64,000 bases of DNA from Actinoplanes flavus (GCF_017592555.1 NZ_JAGFNS010000009.1:124001-188000); one strand, 5' to 3'. Positions 45,469-54,695 are shown, numbered from the stretch's first letter. Notes: generated from the letters alone by a model not told the origin. Made by a program: numbers and translations.

Positions 45469-46491
45469 TCAGGCTGTGAGGCGGGCCGGGCCGGCCATCA
45501 TGCTGCGCCCGCGCCCGCCCTCCTTGGCCCGGTAGAGCGCGGCGTCGGCGGCCCGTTGGAGGTCGTCGGGGCCGGTGGCGTGGTCGGGTGCGACGGCGAT
45601 GCCGATGCTGATTCGGGGCGGCCCGCACGGCAGGTCGGTGGCGCCCGAGACCCGGGTCCGTACCTGCTCGATGTACCGGAGCGCGCCGTACGGGGCAGCC
45701 TGGAGGAGGACGGCGAACTCGTCCCCGCCGAGCCGGGCGACCATGTGCCCACGGTCCTCGGCGGCGTCCCGCAGGGCGTCGGCGACGGCGCGCAGTGCCT
45801 GGTCCCCGGTGGCGTGCCCCCAGGTGTCGTTGATCGTCTTGAAGTGATCGACGTCGATCATCACGAGGGCGAGGGGGTGGTGCGGCCCGGCCCGGGTGAC
45901 GGCGCGGCCGATGGCGGCGTCGAAGGCGCGCCGGTTGGCGGCGCCGGTGAGCGGGTCCGAGGTGGCCTGGTTCTCCAGGACGTCGCGGAGCCGGTCGTTG
46001 CGTTCGCGGAGACCGGCCACGACGATCGCGGTCATCGACATGGCGACGGTGATGGCGATCCAGTCGTGGAGCGCGTGGGTGCCGTCGGTGTACTGGAAGG
46101 CGACCAGGGCGTGCCCGGCGGAGACGGCCGCGACGACGAGGCCGGTGAGGATCCGGCCGAGGAACGACGCGGCGTAGAGCAGCGGCCACAGGTAGAACAT
46201 CTGCGGGCCCAGGCTGGCGTCCTCGGTGGCGACGTTCAGCCCGGTGATCACGGCGATCCCGAGGAACGGCACGGCCGGCCAGAAGAGGACCGGCAGGTGT
46301 TCCGGGTGGCGCAGGCTGACCAGGCCGATCACGAGGACGACGGCCGAGGTGACACCGAGGGCGATCAGCCGGGGCGGCGGATCACCGAGTTCCATGAGGA
46401 CGCCGGTGATCAGGTTGTAGGGTCCGGCCGCCAGCATCAGGTAGGCGACGGCACGGGCGGCGCCGTGCGAGTCACGTAACTGGACGGACAA
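45469..46491 (-). CDS. Membrane diguanylate cyclase (GGDEF)
   Basis: Makes cyclic di-GMP from two GTP. About six hydrophobic helices fill residues 12-165 (e.g. LIALGVTSAVVLVIGLVSL). The GGDEF domain runs from about 175 (LENQATSDPLTGAANRRAF) with MIDVDHFKTINDTWGHATGD and an intact active-site RLGGDEFAVLL near residue 250. The inhibitory RxxD site is absent: the place reads D-R-G-H before the M-V-A-R stretch. No EAL half. Its stop directly abuts the convergent stop of the giant gene with no spacer. Confidence 0.93.
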   Translation of the reverse strand: MSVQLRDSHGAARAVAYLMLAAGPYNLITGVLMELGDPPPRLIALGVTSAVVLVIGLVSLRHPEHLPVLFWPAVPFLGIAVITGLNVATEDASLGPQMFYLWPLLYAASFLGRILTGLVVAAVSAGHALVAFQYTDGTHALHDWIAITVAMSMTAIVVAGLRERNDRLRDVLENQATSDPLTGAANRRAFDAAIGRAVTRAGPHHPLALVMIDVDHFKTINDTWGHATGDQALRAVADALRDAAEDRGHMVARLGGDEFAVLLQAAPYGALRYIEQVRTRVSGATDLPCGPPRISIGIAVAPDHATGPDDLQRAADAALYRAKEGGRGRSMMAGPARLTA

Positions 46492-46556
46492 TGCGGTTCT
46501 CCTCCGGGGGTCGGATTCAGAACCACGTTCGGTACGGTCGGCGAATTACTGAGTGC

Positions 46557-47741
46557 CTACTCGGTACGCAGGGCGACGACCGGGTCGAGCCGGCCGGCCC
46601 GCTGCGCCGGCACCACCCCGAAGACGATGCCGACGGCCGCCGACACCCCGAAGGCCAGCGCCATGGACCACCAGGTCAGGGCGGCCGGGACCGGGCTGAG
46701 CCGGTCGACGAGCAGGGCCGCGGACCCGCCCAGCAGCATGCCGAGCACACCGCCGGTGGTGGTGAGCAGGACGGCCTCGAGCAGGAACTGGACGCCGATG
46801 TCGCGGGGGCGGGCGCCGACCGCCTTGCGCAGGCCGATCTCCTTCGTCCGTTCGCGTACCGAGACGAGCATGATGTTGGAGACGCCGACGCCGCCGACGA
46901 GCAGGCTGATCCCGGCGATGGCGGCGAGCACCCCGGTCAGCACCCCGAGGATGTCGCCGAGCACGCCGAGAATCTGCTCCTGGGTGACGGCGGAGAAGTC
47001 GGTGTCGGGGTGCCGTTCGGCGAGTGCCGCGACGACCGCGTCGGAGAGTTCGCCGATGCGTTCCCGGTCGGGGGCGCGGATCGCGATGCCGTCGATGCGT
47101 TCCGTGCCGAGCAGGCGCTGCGCGGCGGTGACCGGTACGTGCACCTCGCTGTCCCGGTCGACGCCGAGGCTCTGCCCGAGCGGCTCGAACACGCCGATCA
47201 CCCGGAACCGGACCCCGCCGATGGTGATCTGCCGGCCGATCGGGTCCCGGTCGGCGAACAGGTCCCGGGCCGTCCCGGCGCCCAGCACCGCGACCCGGCG
47301 GCCGGTGCTCACATCGGTCCTGGTCAGGTAACTGCCCCGGTCGAGGCGGCGGACGAAGACGGTCGGCGTGGTCTCGAGGACGCCCTGCATGCTGGAGAAG
47401 CCGGTACGCGAGCCGGCGCGTACCGTCTCGCCGGAGGCGATGGTGACCGCGACCCGCGTCCGATCGCCGACCACCCGGTTGATCGCGTCGATGTCGTCGA
47501 GGGTGAGCGGCGAGGACGTGGGCGCCGAGCCCGCCTCGATCCGGCCGGGCACGACCAGCAGCAGGTTGGAGCCGAGCCCTTCGACCTGGCGCTCGATCTG
47601 TTCTTTGGTACCGGTGCCGATGGCGACGAGGGCGACCACGGCGGCCACCCCGATGACCACGCCGAGCATGGTGAGCAGGCTGCGCAGCCGGTTGGCGCGC
47701 AGCGCGTCGAGGGCGACCCGCCACGCCTCAGCGAGTCGCAC
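46557..47741 (-). CDS. ABC transporter permease, MacB/FtsX type
   Basis: The membrane component of an efflux or lipoprotein/peptide exporter, 394 aa. One N-terminal helix (LLTMLGVVIGVAAVVALVAIG), a large extracellular domain (residues ~45-265), then three C-terminal helices with the FtsX-type signature VGGVGVSNIMLVSVRERTKEIGLRKAVGARPRDI. Its start overlaps the ATPase gene's end by 14 bases. With the ATPase and the HlyD-like adaptor it forms a MacAB-like set; no outer-membrane part is expected in a Gram-positive. Cargo unknown. Confidence 0.94.
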   Translation of the reverse strand: MRLAEAWRVALDALRANRLRSLLTMLGVVIGVAAVVALVAIGTGTKEQIERQVEGLGSNLLLVVPGRIEAGSAPTSSPLTLDDIDAINRVVGDRTRVAVTIASGETVRAGSRTGFSSMQGVLETTPTVFVRRLDRGSYLTRTDVSTGRRVAVLGAGTARDLFADRDPIGRQITIGGVRFRVIGVFEPLGQSLGVDRDSEVHVPVTAAQRLLGTERIDGIAIRAPDRERIGELSDAVVAALAERHPDTDFSAVTQEQILGVLGDILGVLTGVLAAIAGISLLVGGVGVSNIMLVSVRERTKEIGLRKAVGARPRDIGVQFLLEAVLLTTTGGVLGMLLGGSAALLVDRLSPVPAALTWWSMALAFGVSAAVGIVFGVVPAQRAGRLDPVVALRTE

Positions 47742-48408
47742 TGATCAGCCCGTCCCTCATCACGATCTGCCGCCGGGCCCGGGCCGCGACCTCCCGGTCG
47801 TGGGTGACCAGCACGACCGCCACGCCGTCGTCGTTGAGCGATTCGAGCAGGGCGAGGACGGACTGCCCGGTGGCCGAGTCGAGGTTGCCGGTGGGTTCGT
47901 CGGCGAGCAGCACCGACGGCCCGGTGACCAGGGCCCGGGCGATGGCGACACGCTGCTGTTCACCGCCGGACATCTGGTTGGGCCGGTGGGTGATCCGGTG
48001 GGCGAGGCCGACGCGGTCCAGCATGGCGGCGGCGCGTTCCCGGCGTTCGCGGCGGCCGATGCCGCGGTAGACCAGCGGCAGGCCGACGTTGTCCTGGGCG
48101 GTGGTCCGGGCGAGCAGGTGGAACGACTGGAACACGAACCCGATCGTGGTGTTGCGCAGTTCGGCGAGCTCGTTGGGGGTGAGCCGGGCGACGTCGCGGC
48201 CGCCGATCAGCAGGGTGCCGCCGGTGGGCCGGTCCAGGCCGCCGAGCAGGTGCATGAGCGTCGACTTGCCGGAGCCGGAGGTGCCGACGATGGCCACGTA
48301 GTCGCCGGGTTCGACGGTGAGCGACACGCCGCGCAGCGCCGGCACCGACAGGCCGTCGAGCTGGTAGGTGCGGCTCACGTCCTCCGCGACGATGGCCGGG
48401 GTGTTCAC
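47728..48408 (-). CDS. ABC transporter ATP-binding protein (MacB/LolD-like)
   Basis: A single 226-residue ATPase. Walker A is VGTSGSGKSTLMHLLGGLD near residue 40, the Q-loop is NTTIGFVFQSFHLLARTTAQDN, the signature is QMSGGEQQRVAIARAL and Walker B is VLLADEPTGNLDSATG. The ATG overlaps the adaptor gene stop by four bases and the gene overlaps the permease gene downstream, so the three genes are translationally coupled. Confidence 0.96.
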   Translation of the reverse strand: MNTPAIVAEDVSRTYQLDGLSVPALRGVSLTVEPGDYVAIVGTSGSGKSTLMHLLGGLDRPTGGTLLIGGRDVARLTPNELAELRNTTIGFVFQSFHLLARTTAQDNVGLPLVYRGIGRRERRERAAAMLDRVGLAHRITHRPNQMSGGEQQRVAIARALVTGPSVLLADEPTGNLDSATGQSVLALLESLNDDGVAVVLVTHDREVAARARRQIVMRDGLISATR

Positions 48409-49739
48409 GGCGCCTCGTCGCCGGCGCTCACCTGGTCGGCGCCGGCGATCACCACCCGCTCCCCCGCGCCGACGCCGGACAGGATCTGCACGATGTCCTC
48501 GCCCTGGACGCCGAGCCGCACCGGGACGGCCGCGTATCTCCCGTCGCGCACGGTCCAGACGGTGTCCCGGCCGTCGGCGGCGACCACCGCCGAGGCGGGC
48601 ACGGTGACCGCGCCGGCGGCCTGCCGCACCTTGAGACGGATCACGGCGCTCATCCCGGGCCGTGGGACGGGCGCGGCCTCGCCGCTGTCCGGGTAGTCGC
48701 CCTCGGCGAGTTCCAGGCGGACCCGGTAGGAGACGCCACCGCGCGCCGAGGTGGTGGGCAGCAGATCGACGGCACGGACGGTCGCCGGGTAGCGGGCGCC
48801 GGGCGCGGCGTCGAGCTCCACCTCCGCCTTGACACCCTCCTCGACCAGCAGCACGTCGGTCTCGTCGACCTCGGCGGAGAGACCGAGCCGGCCGGTGTCG
48901 ACCACGGTGATCACCGGGGTGCCGGCGGCCACGTAGCCGCCCTCCGGCACGGCGGCGTCCACACCGGACGACACCATCCCGGCGGTCGACGGAACCTGGC
49001 CGCTCTCCAGCAGCCCGGCCAGGGAGCCGCTGCCGCTGGCCGGGGCCGGCCCGCCGTACTGGACCACCCCGGCGACCGGGGCTTTCAGGGTGAGGGCGTC
49101 GACGGCCGCGTCGGCCAGCTGGTACGCCTGCTCGGCCTGCATCCGCTGCGCCGCGGCGAGCGAGCCCATGGCCCGCCCGAGCGACGCCACGCCACGCTGC
49201 ACCGACCGCAGCGCCGCGGCCGAGGCGGCCGACGCCGTCTCGTACTGTTTCTCGGCGGCGTCCACCTGATGCAGCAGCGCCGCGCGCGCCCGCGGGTCGG
49301 CGATCTGCCCGGCCGCGTCCCGGGCCTGCTCGAACGCGGCCGCCGCCTGCCGGTCGGTCCGCTTCCGCACCGCCGTGAACTCTGCGGTGCCGCCGACCGG
49401 GACGCTTCCTCCGGACGGCGCCTGATCGAGCGCCTCGCGCGCCGCGTCCCGCCGCCGCTCCAGCTCCGGTGACTCGATCACGGCGAGCACGTCGCCTTTC
49501 GCCACCCGCTCCCCCGGCTCGGCGCGCAGTTCACGCAGCGTGCCGGCGGCCGGGGCGGTCAGCGTGGCGGCGGTCCGGGCGGTCACCGTCCCGGGCGCCT
49601 CGACGATCTCGTCGACCGTCCCGACCTCGGCGGACCCCAGCCGGACGGCGCTCGCCTCGTCGTCACAGGACGCGCCGGTCTGCGACAGCAGCAGGACACC
49701 GAGAAGCATGATCACGGCACGTGAGCGGGCGCGAGACAC
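48405..49739 (-). CDS. HlyD/MacA-like efflux adaptor lipoprotein
   Basis: The extracellular adaptor subunit of the adjacent ABC exporter, about 444 aa. The signal sequence ends with a lipobox-like G-A-S-C (MLLGVLLLSQTGASC). Order of parts: lipoyl/barrel half (EAPGTVTARTAATLTAPAAG), a long alpha-hairpin (AREALDQAP...AQRMQAEQAYQLADAAVDA), second lipoyl half (LKAPVAGVVQYGG), beta-barrel (GRLGLSAEVDETDVLLVEEGV) and membrane-proximal domain (VPASAVVAADGRDTVWTVRDG). The start is uncertain: GTG at 49739 is used, with GTG at 49748 and ATG at 49709 as alternatives. Confidence 0.88.
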   Translation of the reverse strand: MSRARSRAVIMLLGVLLLSQTGASCDDEASAVRLGSAEVGTVDEIVEAPGTVTARTAATLTAPAAGTLRELRAEPGERVAKGDVLAVIESPELERRRDAAREALDQAPSGGSVPVGGTAEFTAVRKRTDRQAAAAFEQARDAAGQIADPRARAALLHQVDAAEKQYETASAASAAALRSVQRGVASLGRAMGSLAAAQRMQAEQAYQLADAAVDALTLKAPVAGVVQYGGPAPASGSGSLAGLLESGQVPSTAGMVSSGVDAAVPEGGYVAAGTPVITVVDTGRLGLSAEVDETDVLLVEEGVKAEVELDAAPGARYPATVRAVDLLPTTSARGGVSYRVRLELAEGDYPDSGEAAPVPRPGMSAVIRLKVRQAAGAVTVPASAVVAADGRDTVWTVRDGRYAAVPVRLGVQGEDIVQILSGVGAGERVVIAGADQVSAGDEAP

Positions 49740-49869
49740 AGAGGCCACTCTATGCCGAGAACGCGCCACCGGCTTTCCCCCAAACATCAAAACCCTTCTC
49801 TGTTACGGGCTACGCGCACCCGATCGTCCAGGGGGGCGATCATCTGCCCACACCGGGCCGTTGGGCCGC

Positions 49870-50085
49870 TGCGGGCGTGAGCGCGGCGCAAGCAACGACA
49901 CGGGTCTCCGACCCGTCAGGCCGGCCGCGGGCCTGAGTGCGGCGCAAACAGCAACACGGGTCTCCGACCCGTCAGGCCGGCCGCGGGCCTGAGTGCGGCG
50001 CAAACAGCAACACGGGCCTCCGGCCCGTCGGGCCTGAGGGCGGCCCAAGCAGCGGCACGGGCTCCAGCCATTGGGCCGCTGACAG
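49870..50085. repeat. 56-bp tandem repeat, each unit carrying a hairpin
   Basis: Three good copies and one worn copy. Each has a 7-bp stem with a 3-base loop: ACGGGTCTCCGACCCGT at 49900-49916 and 49956-49972, and ACGGGCCTCCGGCCCGT at 50012-50028. The third copy changes T to C on one arm and A to G on the other, keeping the pair. It lies between the efflux operon start and the end of the AAA protease gene, in a region otherwise without genes. Confidence 0.88.
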
Positions 50086-50099
50086 CCGGCTGAAGGGGT

Positions 50100-52940
50100 T
50101 TACGAGTCCGCCGGGTCCGGGTTGCGCTGGGTGGGGATGACGCCGTGGCCCGGCCGCGCGGCCGGTGGCGCGGCCCCGTTCTCCGGCACCGTGCCGTCGG
50201 CCGGGCTCGCCCCGTTCGCCGCCGGCCCGTCCGGGGATCCGGAATCCGGGGATCCGGAATCCAGGGAGCCAGGATCCGGGGAGGCGAAGCCCGGGGGAAC
50301 GCCGTCCGGGGAGCCGGGATCCAGGGAGCCGGGATCCAGGAAGGCGGGATCCAGGAAGGCGAAGCCTGGGGAGACGCCGTCCGGGGAGCCGGGATCCGCG
50401 GCCGCGCCGTCCGGGGAGCCGGGATCCAGGGAGCCGGGATCCGGGGAGGCGAAGCCCGGGGAGGCGGGGTCCGGGGAGGCGGGCTCCGAGGCCGTGGTGC
50501 CGTTGGGGGACGGCGGGTCGGGGCGCCGCCAGATGGACGAGTCCGGGGTGGTGGCGGCCGGGATCGGGGCGGGCTCGGGTTCGGCCGCCGGCTCTGGGAC
50601 GGGCTCGGCGCCCGGCCGGGACGGCAGCGCGACGGTGACCCCGGTGTGGTCGCGGTGCGCGGCGAGGGCGGCCCGGTGGTACTCCTCCAGTTCGGCGATG
50701 AACGCGGCGTCGGCGTAGACCGAACCGTCGATCAGTGGTCCCGGCCGGCCCTCCAGGACGGCGATGACGTCCTCGCCGGTGAGGGTCTTGTGCGTCTCCA
50801 GGGCGTGCGCGAGGGCGAGCACCTCCCGCCGGTTCTCCTCGAGCAGCGCGGCGGTGCGCCGCAGCATCTCGCCGAGGTTGTCCTCGATCCGGTCGGCCAG
50901 CGCGCGGCGGGCGCTGATCTCGGGTTTCTCGCTCTTGCCGGGGCCGCCGGGGGTGCCGGTGCCGAGGCGGCTGGAGTAGGAGTACGACGACACGGTGGAG
51001 CCCATGCCCCAGACGCCCTCCATGTGGGTGGCGACCGCGGTCGCCGACTCGAGGTCGCCGGAGACGCCGGAGGAGCTGTCGCCGTCGAAGAACATCCGTT
51101 CCCCGGCGAGCGACGCGAGCGACACGTAGATGTCCGACTCGTAGTGGCTGCGCCAGGTGGTGAACTGGTCCTCCGGAGGGATGCTGGCGACCATGCCGAG
51201 GTAGCCGCTGCCCTTCTCGATGGTCGCGATGTCGATCTCGAGATGGTGCCGGGTGCGGTAGGCGATGACGGCGTGGCAGGCCTCGTGCACCGCGACGGCG
51301 TGCCGTTCCCGTTCGATGTACTCGACGTTCTCCGCCGGGCCGAGCTCCTTGAGCTGCTTGGCGCGGATGATGTCCCGCCAGGTGATGGTGTCCCGGCCGC
51401 CGCGGATGGCGGTGATCAGCGCCTCGTTGACGGTGTCCTTGATGGTGGCGCCGGTCGCGTACGGCGTGATCGTGGCCAGCTTGTCGATCTGCTCCTCGGT
51501 CAGTTCGTGCTGCACCTTGTCCAGATAGCCCTGATAGGTGCGCACCCGCCCGGCCTTGGTGGGGTAGCCGACCTTGTAGATGCGGTCGATCCGGCCGGGC
51601 CGCAGCAGTGCCTCGTCGAGGGCTTCGGGCAGGTTGGTGGCCATCATGACGAGGATCCGGTACTTGGGCGGCGGCTTGGGCCGCATGCCGAGCGCCCGGC
51701 GGACGTGCCGGTTGATGAAGCCGCGCGGCTTCTTCAGCCCGGACAGTTCGGTGAGCAGGGCTTCCAGCGTGCCCATGCCGCCGCCACCGCCCATGCCCCC
51801 GCCGTACATCATCTTGGTCTTGCGGGTTTCCGGAAGGTCGTGCCGCATGGCCTCGCGGGTGAGCAGGAGCCGGGAGTCTCCGGACAGGTAGGTGAAGCCC
51901 TGGCAGCCGTCGGCGAACGGCGCGGGGGTCATGCCGCCGCGCGGGAAGCCGGGCCCGCCCTGGGCGAGGGCGCCGCGGTTGCCGAGGGAGTCGGCCTCGT
52001 CGAAGAAGACGATGACGCCGCCGTAGCGGAGGGCGAGTTTGCGCAGCTTGCGGAAGAGCGACTTGACCTTGAGCACGCCGACGCCGAAGAACATGTTGAT
52101 GAAGGCGCCCGGGTCGACGAACACGTACGGTTTGCCGGTCTCGCCGGCCACCGCCTCGGCCATCAGCGTCTTGCCGGTGCCGGGCGGGCCCCAGAGCAGG
52201 ATGCCGCCGGGAACGTACCCGCCCTTGGTCTCGATGGCCTCCGGGTTCTCCAGGTAGACGATGTTCTCCTTGACGCGTTCCAGCACGTGGTCCTGGCCCC
52301 ACACGTCGGCGAACCGGGTCTTCACGTCGTCCGGGTAGTAGACCTCGACGCCGCCCCGGGACAGGAACCAGAAGATCGCGACGAACTGGCCGACCGCGAT
52401 GAACAGGATGAAGATGACCTGGAGGAACATCGGCGCGACGGCCCACAGCAGGGCGGGCAGTTCGAAGAGCGCGAGGGCCGGCGAGGTGTCCAGTACGGAC
52501 GCGAGCACCAGCGACACCAGGCCGATGAAGAGCAGCCACTTGAAGATGCGGACCAGCCGGAACCGGGTCCAGTCGGAGAACATCCGGTGGGTGAGCCGCT
52601 CGAAGCCGCCGAAGATGCCCTTGGTCCACAGTCGGTGGTAGCCGGCCGAGTGCTCACTGATCAGGAAATGGATCTGGCGCAGCACCTCGACGCCGAACAG
52701 CACCAGGACGGTGATGCCCTTGCCGCCGGCCGCGAGCTCGCGCATCGCGTCCTCGAACGGCAGGATCGGGTTGTCCGCCATCGCGGCCCAGACCAGGGCG
52801 AACCACACCACGACGAAGAGCAGCAGGAACTTGATCCGGTCCCAGAACGGCAGCCTCTTGCGGGTCGGGCGGACCTGTTCGCCGGGTCCCTCGTCGGGTG
52901 GGCGCAGGCCTTCGACGGGGTGGCCGATGGGCGCGGTCAT
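50100..52940 (-). CDS. FtsH-like membrane AAA+ metalloprotease with repetitive tail
   Basis: An ATP-driven, zinc-dependent membrane protease type, 946 aa. Residues ~35-205 hold several hydrophobic helices. The AAA module follows: Walker A LLWGPPGTGKTLMAEA near 250, Walker B GVIVFFDEADSLGNRG, and a second region of homology ALLRPGRIDRIYKVGYPT. Inserted in the AAA core is a Gly/Met-rich stretch (MMYGGGMGGGGGMGTLEALL). The protease zinc motif H-E-A-C-H lies near 552, and the third-ligand region SGVSGDLESATAVA near 625. The last ~170 residues are Pro/Ser/Asp/Gly-rich with five-residue repeats. It is longer than FtsH (about 650-700 aa). The ATG overlaps the upstream lipoprotein stop by four bases. 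Confidence 0.9.
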   Translation of the reverse strand: MTAPIGHPVEGLRPPDEGPGEQVRPTRKRLPFWDRIKFLLLFVVVWFALVWAAMADNPILPFEDAMRELAAGGKGITVLVLFGVEVLRQIHFLISEHSAGYHRLWTKGIFGGFERLTHRMFSDWTRFRLVRIFKWLLFIGLVSLVLASVLDTSPALALFELPALLWAVAPMFLQVIFILFIAVGQFVAIFWFLSRGGVEVYYPDDVKTRFADVWGQDHVLERVKENIVYLENPEAIETKGGYVPGGILLWGPPGTGKTLMAEAVAGETGKPYVFVDPGAFINMFFGVGVLKVKSLFRKLRKLALRYGGVIVFFDEADSLGNRGALAQGGPGFPRGGMTPAPFADGCQGFTYLSGDSRLLLTREAMRHDLPETRKTKMMYGGGMGGGGGMGTLEALLTELSGLKKPRGFINRHVRRALGMRPKPPPKYRILVMMATNLPEALDEALLRPGRIDRIYKVGYPTKAGRVRTYQGYLDKVQHELTEEQIDKLATITPYATGATIKDTVNEALITAIRGGRDTITWRDIIRAKQLKELGPAENVEYIERERHAVAVHEACHAVIAYRTRHHLEIDIATIEKGSGYLGMVASIPPEDQFTTWRSHYESDIYVSLASLAGERMFFDGDSSSGVSGDLESATAVATHMEGVWGMGSTVSSYSYSSRLGTGTPGGPGKSEKPEISARRALADRIEDNLGEMLRRTAALLEENRREVLALAHALETHKTLTGEDVIAVLEGRPGPLIDGSVYADAAFIAELEEYHRAALAAHRDHTGVTVALPSRPGAEPVPEPAAEPEPAPIPAATTPDSSIWRRPDPPSPNGTTASEPASPDPASPGFASPDPGSLDPGSPDGAAADPGSPDGVSPGFAFLDPAFLDPGSLDPGSPDGVPPGFASPDPGSLDSGSPDSGSPDGPAANGASPADGTVPENGAAPPAARPGHGVIPTQRNPDPADS
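50225..50490 (-). repeat. 15-bp in-frame repeats in the AAA protease tail
   Basis: Repeated GGGAGCCGGGATCCA-like 15-base units, partly arranged in larger blocks, encode D-P-G-S-L / D-P-G-S-P pentapeptides. In-frame, coding. Confidence 0.85.
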
Positions 52941-53608
52941 TTGTCACTCCTCACCGTGAAGGAGGTGGCGATCGTCTCGATCTCGCCGGACCGCTCGGCG
53001 TAGCAGCTGGTGGTGCACCGGATCAGCAGCAGGTAGAGCTTGCTGCCGTCGTTGTTCACCAGGGCGGTCTGGTCGAAGGTGTGCAGGACGCCGAGCCCGA
53101 GGTCGTAGTTGTAGACGACGCGGACGCCGTGCAGCCCGTTCTCCGGGGTGAGCACCTCGTCCTGGAGCAGCTCGAACCCGGTCAGGGTGGTGGTCTCGGC
53201 GACCGACTTGCGGGCCTCCTCGGTGACCGGGAGGAAGAAGTTGCGCAGGATGTCGAGCGAGATCGCGTCCCGTTGCGCCTCGGTGGTCCGGGCGACCCGC
53301 GCGTACAGGATCGGTTCGGTGGTGATGCCCGCGGTCATCAGATGGTCGGCGCTGGGGTCCGCGGCGGCGTCGTACGCCACCGACCACCACAGCCGCTGGC
53401 GCAGGCTCGCGGCGGCCGAGTCGGAGTTGAGCCCGGTGAGCGCGTCGTCCAGCGACTTGGTGCCGACCTCGTGCCACTCGTGGGGCACCTTGAAGTAGGT
53501 CTGTTCGCCCGAGTTCTTCACGTAGGTGAACTCGGAGGTCCCGCATCCGGCGAAAAGGGTCAGAGCGGCGACGGCCGCCGCTGGAAGAGAGGTCGCTCGT
53601 TTCAGCAT
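52937..53608 (-). CDS. Hypothetical lipoprotein coupled to the AAA protease
   Basis: An exported lipid-anchored protein of 223 aa. The signal MLKRATSLPAAAVAALTLFAGC has lipobox F-A-G-C. The mature domain (EFTYVKNSGEQTYFKVPHEW, RQRLWWSVAYDAAADPSADH, YNYDLGLGVLHTFDQTALVNN, KLYLLLIRCTTSCYAERSGEI) reads like a LpqN/PsbP-type alpha-beta fold; that assignment is tentative. GGAG precedes the ATG by six bases. Its stop overlaps the AAA protease start by four bases, suggesting the two are made in step and may work together at the membrane. Confidence 0.85.
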   Translation of the reverse strand: MLKRATSLPAAAVAALTLFAGCGTSEFTYVKNSGEQTYFKVPHEWHEVGTKSLDDALTGLNSDSAAASLRQRLWWSVAYDAAADPSADHLMTAGITTEPILYARVARTTEAQRDAISLDILRNFFLPVTEEARKSVAETTTLTGFELLQDEVLTPENGLHGVRVVYNYDLGLGVLHTFDQTALVNNDGSKLYLLLIRCTTSCYAERSGEIETIATSFTVRSDK

Positions 53609-53731
53609 GGGCGGCTCCACTGCCTGACGGGTGAGTCCGTCTCCGCAGTGTCCCCCGGAATTGTTACGAAAACGCTATCCGGAATTCAGCTCCATCAGTG
53701 AGATCAGGCGGATCCTCCCAGGCCACCGCGC

Positions 53732-53770
53732 GTGTGAGTTTCGGGTGCGTATCGCACCCGAAACCCACAC
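53732..53770 (-). terminator. 18-bp hairpin terminator after the L,D-transpeptidase gene
   Basis: GTGTGAGTTTCGGGTGCG-TAT-CGCACCCGAAACCCACAC pairs at 17 of 18 positions with a 3-base loop. It is 15 bp past the gene's stop on the minus strand. Confidence 0.85.
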
Positions 53771-53785
53771 ATCACGGGTTACCGA

Positions 53786-54541
53786 TCAGGTGCCGGGACG
53801 CCGCCCGAACACCTTCACCGTCATACCGATCTTGCCGATGCCGTAGTAGAGCTTGGCGTCGGACTGCAGCAGGTTCACGCAGCCGTGCGACCCGCGCCAC
53901 TTGTCGTGGATGTAGGTCGTGGTCTGGTGGAAGCCCCGCCCGCCGATGAAGCGCTGCCAGTACGGCAGCCACACCTCGTACGGGTCGGACCACTCCTTCT
54001 TCGTCCGCTTGTTGATCGAGAAGGTGCCCGCCGGGGTCCGGTATCCCGCGTACCCGGTACGGGTGACGGTCGGCTTGGTGTGCAGCTTCCCGTTCTTCAT
54101 CACCCACGTCGTCTGATGGGTCAGGTCGACGCAGAAGGTGATGCCCTTCTTCTTCGGCTTGCAGGCCGACGTCTTCGTCGCCGCCAGTCGCTTGGCGACG
54201 TCGTAGGTGGTCGGGCCGGCGAGCCCCTTGGCCGGCTGGATACCGAACCGCTTCTGGAACTTCACGATCGCGGCACAGTCGGCGGTGGACTGCTTACCGT
54301 CGACCGTGACCGTGCCGTATCCGCCCAGCTGCTTGAGGTAGCCCTCGACCTGCTTCTGGTACTTGCCGGTCGCGCACGACGCGGCAGCCGCCTTGGTGAC
54401 CACCGACGTGGTCACGGCCGCGGCGACCGGCACGGCCGCACCGGCGCCCGCCGGTGTCAGCGCGACAGCGCCGAGACCGCCACCCACCAGAGCCGCCAAA
54501 ACGGCCCCGGTGAGGCGGGCGGAAACCCGTCTCGTTGCCAA
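53786..54541 (-). CDS. L,D-transpeptidase with peptidoglycan-binding domain
   Basis: Cross-links peptidoglycan stem peptides outside the membrane. 251 aa: signal peptide (VSARLTGAVLAALVGGGLGA), a PG_binding_1 domain (GYGTVTVDGKQSTADCAAIVK...KGLAGPTTYDVAKRL), then the YkuD catalytic domain with VTRTGYAGYRTPAGTFSINKR, the metal-like His in FHQTTTYIHDKW and the active-site S-H-G-C-V-N-L. The start is TTG with GGAGGG six bases upstream; a GTG 15 bases later is possible. The CAP-domain gene is upstream on the same strand. Confidence 0.9.
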   Translation of the reverse strand: MATRRVSARLTGAVLAALVGGGLGAVALTPAGAGAAVPVAAAVTTSVVTKAAAASCATGKYQKQVEGYLKQLGGYGTVTVDGKQSTADCAAIVKFQKRFGIQPAKGLAGPTTYDVAKRLAATKTSACKPKKKGITFCVDLTHQTTWVMKNGKLHTKPTVTRTGYAGYRTPAGTFSINKRTKKEWSDPYEVWLPYWQRFIGGRGFHQTTTYIHDKWRGSHGCVNLLQSDAKLYYGIGKIGMTVKVFGRRPGT

Positions 54542-54695
54542 TCTGATCCCTCCCCAGGGATGTGGTGTCCGCACATCGAAGCACAGCCGTCCCACCGGTG
54601 ACCTGTGGGGAAGGACGGTGACATGAAACCGGTATGCCATCGGCACACCGCATGCCCGCTTGAGGCGAACTCCGCTCCGGGGAGTCAGCGGTCGA

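Noticed and set aside
49803-50140. Short frames through the 56-bp repeats
   Set aside because: Unit length is not a multiple of three, and the peptides only repeat the hairpin sequence in shifting frames.
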